Shown one piece after another: positions 61,732 to 64,000 of a stretch of 64,000 nucleotides of DNA (position 1 is the first letter of the stretch; every line of letters starts with the position of its first letter). Location: NCBI GenBank assembly GCA_027486585.1, contig JAIXOU010000091.1, positions 16,025 to 80,024 on the forward strand, read 5' to 3'. The notes beneath the pieces are model-generated. The model was not told the origin of the DNA. It did not search any database and saw only the letters and a list, made by a program, of their open reading frames with translations. This DNA comes from Verrucomicrobiaceae bacterium (lineage in GTDB: Bacteria > Verrucomicrobiota > Verrucomicrobiia > Verrucomicrobiales > Verrucomicrobiaceae). A program made the translations under genes and the position numbers.

Positions 61732-61968
61732 TCAAGTCATGTCCGACGCCAAAACCGAATTCGCTGCCCGCATCGCCAGATCTTTGGCCTGCGCCACCAC
61801 ACGAGTGGCCGTTTTATCAAAACGATACGCATGACAGCTAGGACAAGTCACCGCACGCAGGACAACGATCGATCCACAACCTTCACAAACTTTATAGTTT
61901 TCGGGGTGACTGGTGATCTTTTCGGCCTGCTTCAGACGATTGTCTTGTTGCTCTTCGGGGGCGCTCAT
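61732..61968 (-). CDS. Small zinc-ribbon protein
   Basis: A 78-residue protein with two Cys pairs, CEGC and CPSC (about 16 residues apart), which form a zinc-ribbon. Charged helices lie on both sides (EEQQDNRLKQAEKI; ATRVVAQAKDLAMRA). It has no further domain. Such proteins may bind nucleic acid or act as adaptors, but the role is unknown. It is 138 bases upstream of tex on the same strand. Confidence 0.8.
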   Translation of the reverse strand: MSAPEEQQDNRLKQAEKITSHPENYKVCEGCGSIVVLRAVTCPSCHAYRFDKTATRVVAQAKDLAMRAANSVLASDMT

Positions 61969-62070
61969 TATTGGTAATTACTTCGTACATGCTACGCCTG
62001 TCGTCCTGTCTGTAAAACAAGATTTATCAATACCTGAAAAATCGATCCAATACTTAACTCCTTCAAAACA

Positions 62071-62685
62071 TTACGGTTTTGCTGAAGCTGACTCTCCGCT
62101 GATCTTGAAGTTGCGAACTTTCACCGACTGGGTGGCCGCCAGCCAACTGCGCATCTTTGCTTGCGCAAAATAGTCATGCTTGGCACGGAGTTCACTGCTG
62201 CCCAGCCGTGCCGCCATTTGGTCGCCCTTCCACTCAACGCGTAGTTTGTGCCACTCGCCTTGCTTAACAACCAGCGGCAGTTGTGCGATGGTATGCGAAG
62301 GTTTAACCGAGTCTTCCGCAATGCTCAGGCCCTTGGCATTGATCACCACGCGTCCGACATGCTTGTCTGAATCACAGCCGACGAGAAACGAACCCGCTCC
62401 ATCCAATCGAAACTCCAATTCGATCACTGCACTAGCCAAGCCGACTTTATGATGCAGCACTGGAATATGTTTCTCCGCCGGAATGTCCACAACGCTGAGC
62501 ACACCATCAGCAGGAATCCATTGGCCCTTTGCTGTGGCAAATGGAGCCACCAACGGCTCCACAAAACTCGGTGCCGCGATGACTGGTAGCGCCGTCTCAT
62601 TCAACAGTGGTTTGTCCGCCTGAGCAAAGACCGCCGTGGCAAATGCGAAGCTGAAAAGAGCGATGGGCGTGAAGAGTCGATTCAT
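62071..62685 (-). CDS. Secreted LamG/DUF1080-like jelly-roll protein
   Basis: From ATG 62685 the protein is 204 residues with a signal peptide (LFTPIALFSFAFATAVFAQ). The body is a single beta-sandwich with VIELEFRLDGAGSFLVGCD, VVINAKGLSIAED and EWHKLRVEWKGDQMAARLG, as in DUF1080/LamG-like carbohydrate-associated proteins. No catalytic motif is seen. The frame is open to 62874, but that part overlaps the SGNH gene and is not protein-like. Confidence 0.8.
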   Translation of the reverse strand: MNRLFTPIALFSFAFATAVFAQADKPLLNETALPVIAAPSFVEPLVAPFATAKGQWIPADGVLSVVDIPAEKHIPVLHHKVGLASAVIELEFRLDGAGSFLVGCDSDKHVGRVVINAKGLSIAEDSVKPSHTIAQLPLVVKQGEWHKLRVEWKGDQMAARLGSSELRAKHDYFAQAKMRSWLAATQSVKVRNFKISGESASAKP

Positions 62686-62770
62686 GAGTGTGTAGCTAAA
62701 GTGTGGTTGAAGTGGCCTAACTGTGAACGTCGTCGATCTCGATTCCTTTCTCGCCGCCATCGCACCCAAC

Positions 62771-63511
62771 TCACTTATCTTGAAGCACACGCTGACGATG
62801 GTGCCGCGCGAGGATGCGCTCGCACAAAAGATCGGCCTCAATGCGATGACCGCCATCATTGGGGTGCATGCCATCGGAGAGCAGAGAGTCCACGGTCACG
62901 CCACGTTTCTTTGCCTGCTCGACGAACGCCTGCTGCATATCCAGCAACTCCGCACCTTCCTCTCGCGCGACCCGGCGAACAGTTTCGCAGTAAGGCACGA
63001 GCGGGCTGTTGAATCCATCTACATTCTCGGGCTGGTAAGGAGGCTTGCCATACATCTCCTTCAGCTTCGATGTCCAGCGCAGTGGATTGGAAGTCATCAG
63101 TACCACGTGGGTGTTCTTGGATTTCAACGTCTGGACAAAATGCCGCAGGTTCGCCTCATAGCGCTCCAGCGAAACCCTCGGGTCCGTCGCCGGCGGTGTC
63201 TTCCACACATCTACGGCGGCGTCATTGATACCAAACTGGATGATCGCAATGTGCGGCTGATGCCTCAGCACGTCTTGTTCGAAACGTTTGCGTCCCATCT
63301 CCGTCGTGTTCCCACTTACTCCCGCATTGATGACTCGAACATTGCGCAACTCCTCCTGCAGCACCGAAGCATAGACCTTCGCGGAACCACGCACCGCCGT
63401 GGTCGAGTCTCCGAAGGCCACAATAGTGACGGGCTCAGTCGCTGGCACATCCGTGGCGTGGAGCGCAACCAGCGGAGCGAGAAGCAGGGCGGTGAGATGT
63501 GTGCGTTTCAT
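62771..63511 (-). CDS. Secreted SGNH/GDSL hydrolase
   Basis: A 246-residue esterase-like protein. After a signal peptide (LTALLLAPLVALHA) it has the block I nucleophile in VAFGDSTTAV (Ser36), GVSGNTTEMG, the block III motif FGINDAA, and block V DGMHPNDGGH with the catalytic Asp and His. It likely removes ester groups from a carbohydrate or similar extracellular substrate. ATG at 63511 or 63517 can start it. It lies 25 bases after a PIG-L deacetylase gene, suggesting joint action on acylated glycans. Confidence 0.9.
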   Translation of the reverse strand: MKRTHLTALLLAPLVALHATDVPATEPVTIVAFGDSTTAVRGSAKVYASVLQEELRNVRVINAGVSGNTTEMGRKRFEQDVLRHQPHIAIIQFGINDAAVDVWKTPPATDPRVSLERYEANLRHFVQTLKSKNTHVVLMTSNPLRWTSKLKEMYGKPPYQPENVDGFNSPLVPYCETVRRVAREEGAELLDMQQAFVEQAKKRGVTVDSLLSDGMHPNDGGHRIEADLLCERILARHHRQRVLQDK

Positions 63512-63536
63512 GGTCATGTGCTTTGGAAAAGACCAA

Positions 63537-64000
63537 TCAGGGGAAAAACGGGAACAGCACTTTGATCTCTTCCGGCTTTGGCTGGCGTCCGTATTCGCAA
63601 ATCTCAAAGGCCTCGGCGAACTTCACGGAAGCGCCTTTCTCGGGGCCATACCATTTGATGAGGCTATCACGGAAGCGGTTCGCCTCGCCACCCTGACGCC
63701 TGACCCAGCGCTCGCGCAGCCATGCCTTGCGGGCTGCTTCATCGGTGGACGGCGGGACTTTGGCTACATGGGCTTCGCTGCCGCTGGCTCCACCTTCGTA
63801 GTGCTGCGAAGGCATCTCGTGAATGGCGGTGAGCTTTTGATCAAAGACATCATCCACCGAGACGATGATGTCTGCCTTGAAGGGATAGGGCTTCTGAAAG
63901 CCGTCGCTCGAATAGAGAAAAAGCGGGTTCTTCTTCAAGGGTGGCACATCGCTGCACACATAGGGCACGGTGACCATGAAAGCCGCATCCTGGATGAGCA
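63537..64000 (-). CDS. PIG-L family deacetylase, C-terminal part (runs off the window)
   Basis: The frame is open from the window edge to 63537, giving 154 residues. It contains the C-terminal hallmarks of PIG-L/LmbE deacetylases: a DAAFMVTVP segment, ADIIVSVDDVFDQKLTAIHE and the terminal helix with FAEAFEICEYGRQP. These enzymes remove N-acetyl groups from sugars or related compounds with a metal. An internal ATG at 63977 is not the true start. The N-terminal metal-binding motif lies outside the window. Confidence 0.82.
   Translation of the reverse strand, partial: LIQDAAFMVTVPYVCSDVPPLKKNPLFLYSSDGFQKPYPFKADIIVSVDDVFDQKLTAIHEMPSQHYEGGASGSEAHVAKVPPSTDEAARKAWLRERWVRRQGGEANRFRDSLIKWYGPEKGASVKFAEAFEICEYGRQPKPEEIKVLFPFFP

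Noticed and set aside
62723..63565. 280-codon plus-strand frame across the SGNH hydrolase
   Set aside because: The minus strand carries the complete SGNH motif set and a signal peptide. The plus frame has neither.
1..64000. tRNA, rRNA, CRISPR, insertion sequence or prophage
   Set aside because: Reading both strands gave no cloverleaf-type sequence, regular spaced repeats, transposase or phage structural gene. Small ncRNAs cannot be excluded by eye.

Overview
The window looks like chromosomal DNA of a Verrucomicrobiota bacterium, most likely a Prosthecobacter/Verrucomicrobium-type member. This is inferred from gene content: a Tat-exported DUF1501 protein, DUF1080 sugar-hydrolase-like proteins, very large secreted proteins built of delta-60, Ig-like and propeller repeats, an ECF sigma factor with a huge C-terminal extension, and a respiratory cluster that joins alternative complex III subunits to oxidase genes. 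I found no rRNA, tRNA, insertion sequence, CRISPR array or prophage block. Most genes lie on the minus strand.

Layout. 1-5600 (minus): two two-component systems flank accB-accC of fatty-acid synthesis. 5776-9754 (minus): the conserved tgt-yajC-secDF export operon. 9841-12419: an acyltransferase-like membrane protein divergent from a DUF1501 protein. 12430-16563 (minus): a 1377-residue secreted repeat protein. 16935-20173: tyrS divergent from a YeiH-type exporter and an SDR. 20159-22844 (minus): two von Willebrand (VWA) membrane proteins. 22963-31646 (plus): a kinase-like gene apparently split by a frameshift, a DUF1080 protein, a HerA-like ATPase, rlmN, purU and a CehA/McbA-type metallohydrolase. 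31652-37944 (minus): addAB-like recombination nuclease. 38020-39464 (minus): a pseudouridine synthase, rpmA and rplU.

39624-54196 is a 14.5-kb minus-strand respiratory block. In transcription order it holds actE, actF, a small membrane protein, CcoN-like and CcoO-like proteins, a cytochrome c, a cupredoxin-like lipoprotein, coxA, coxC, coxD, two tiny membrane proteins, coxB, ctaA, ctaB, SCO and DUF420. A promoter-like sequence and a near-perfect palindrome precede actE. The block appears to encode part of a quinol:cytochrome c oxidoreductase, soluble or tethered carriers, an aa3-type oxidase with intact metal ligands, and its heme A and copper assembly factors. The CcoN-like protein lacks several residues needed for oxygen reduction, and actA-D are not next to actE-F.

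54573-64000 (minus) holds a membrane-tethered ECF sigma factor fused to an extracellular propeller, tex, a zinc-ribbon protein, a LamG/DUF1080-like protein, an SGNH hydrolase and a truncated PIG-L deacetylase.

The observations most worth following are the degenerate CcoN-like protein, the sigma-propeller fusion, the roughly 270-residue insertion in CoxC, the split kinase-like gene, the altered zinc site of Tgt, and several strong unexplained palindromes and hairpins.
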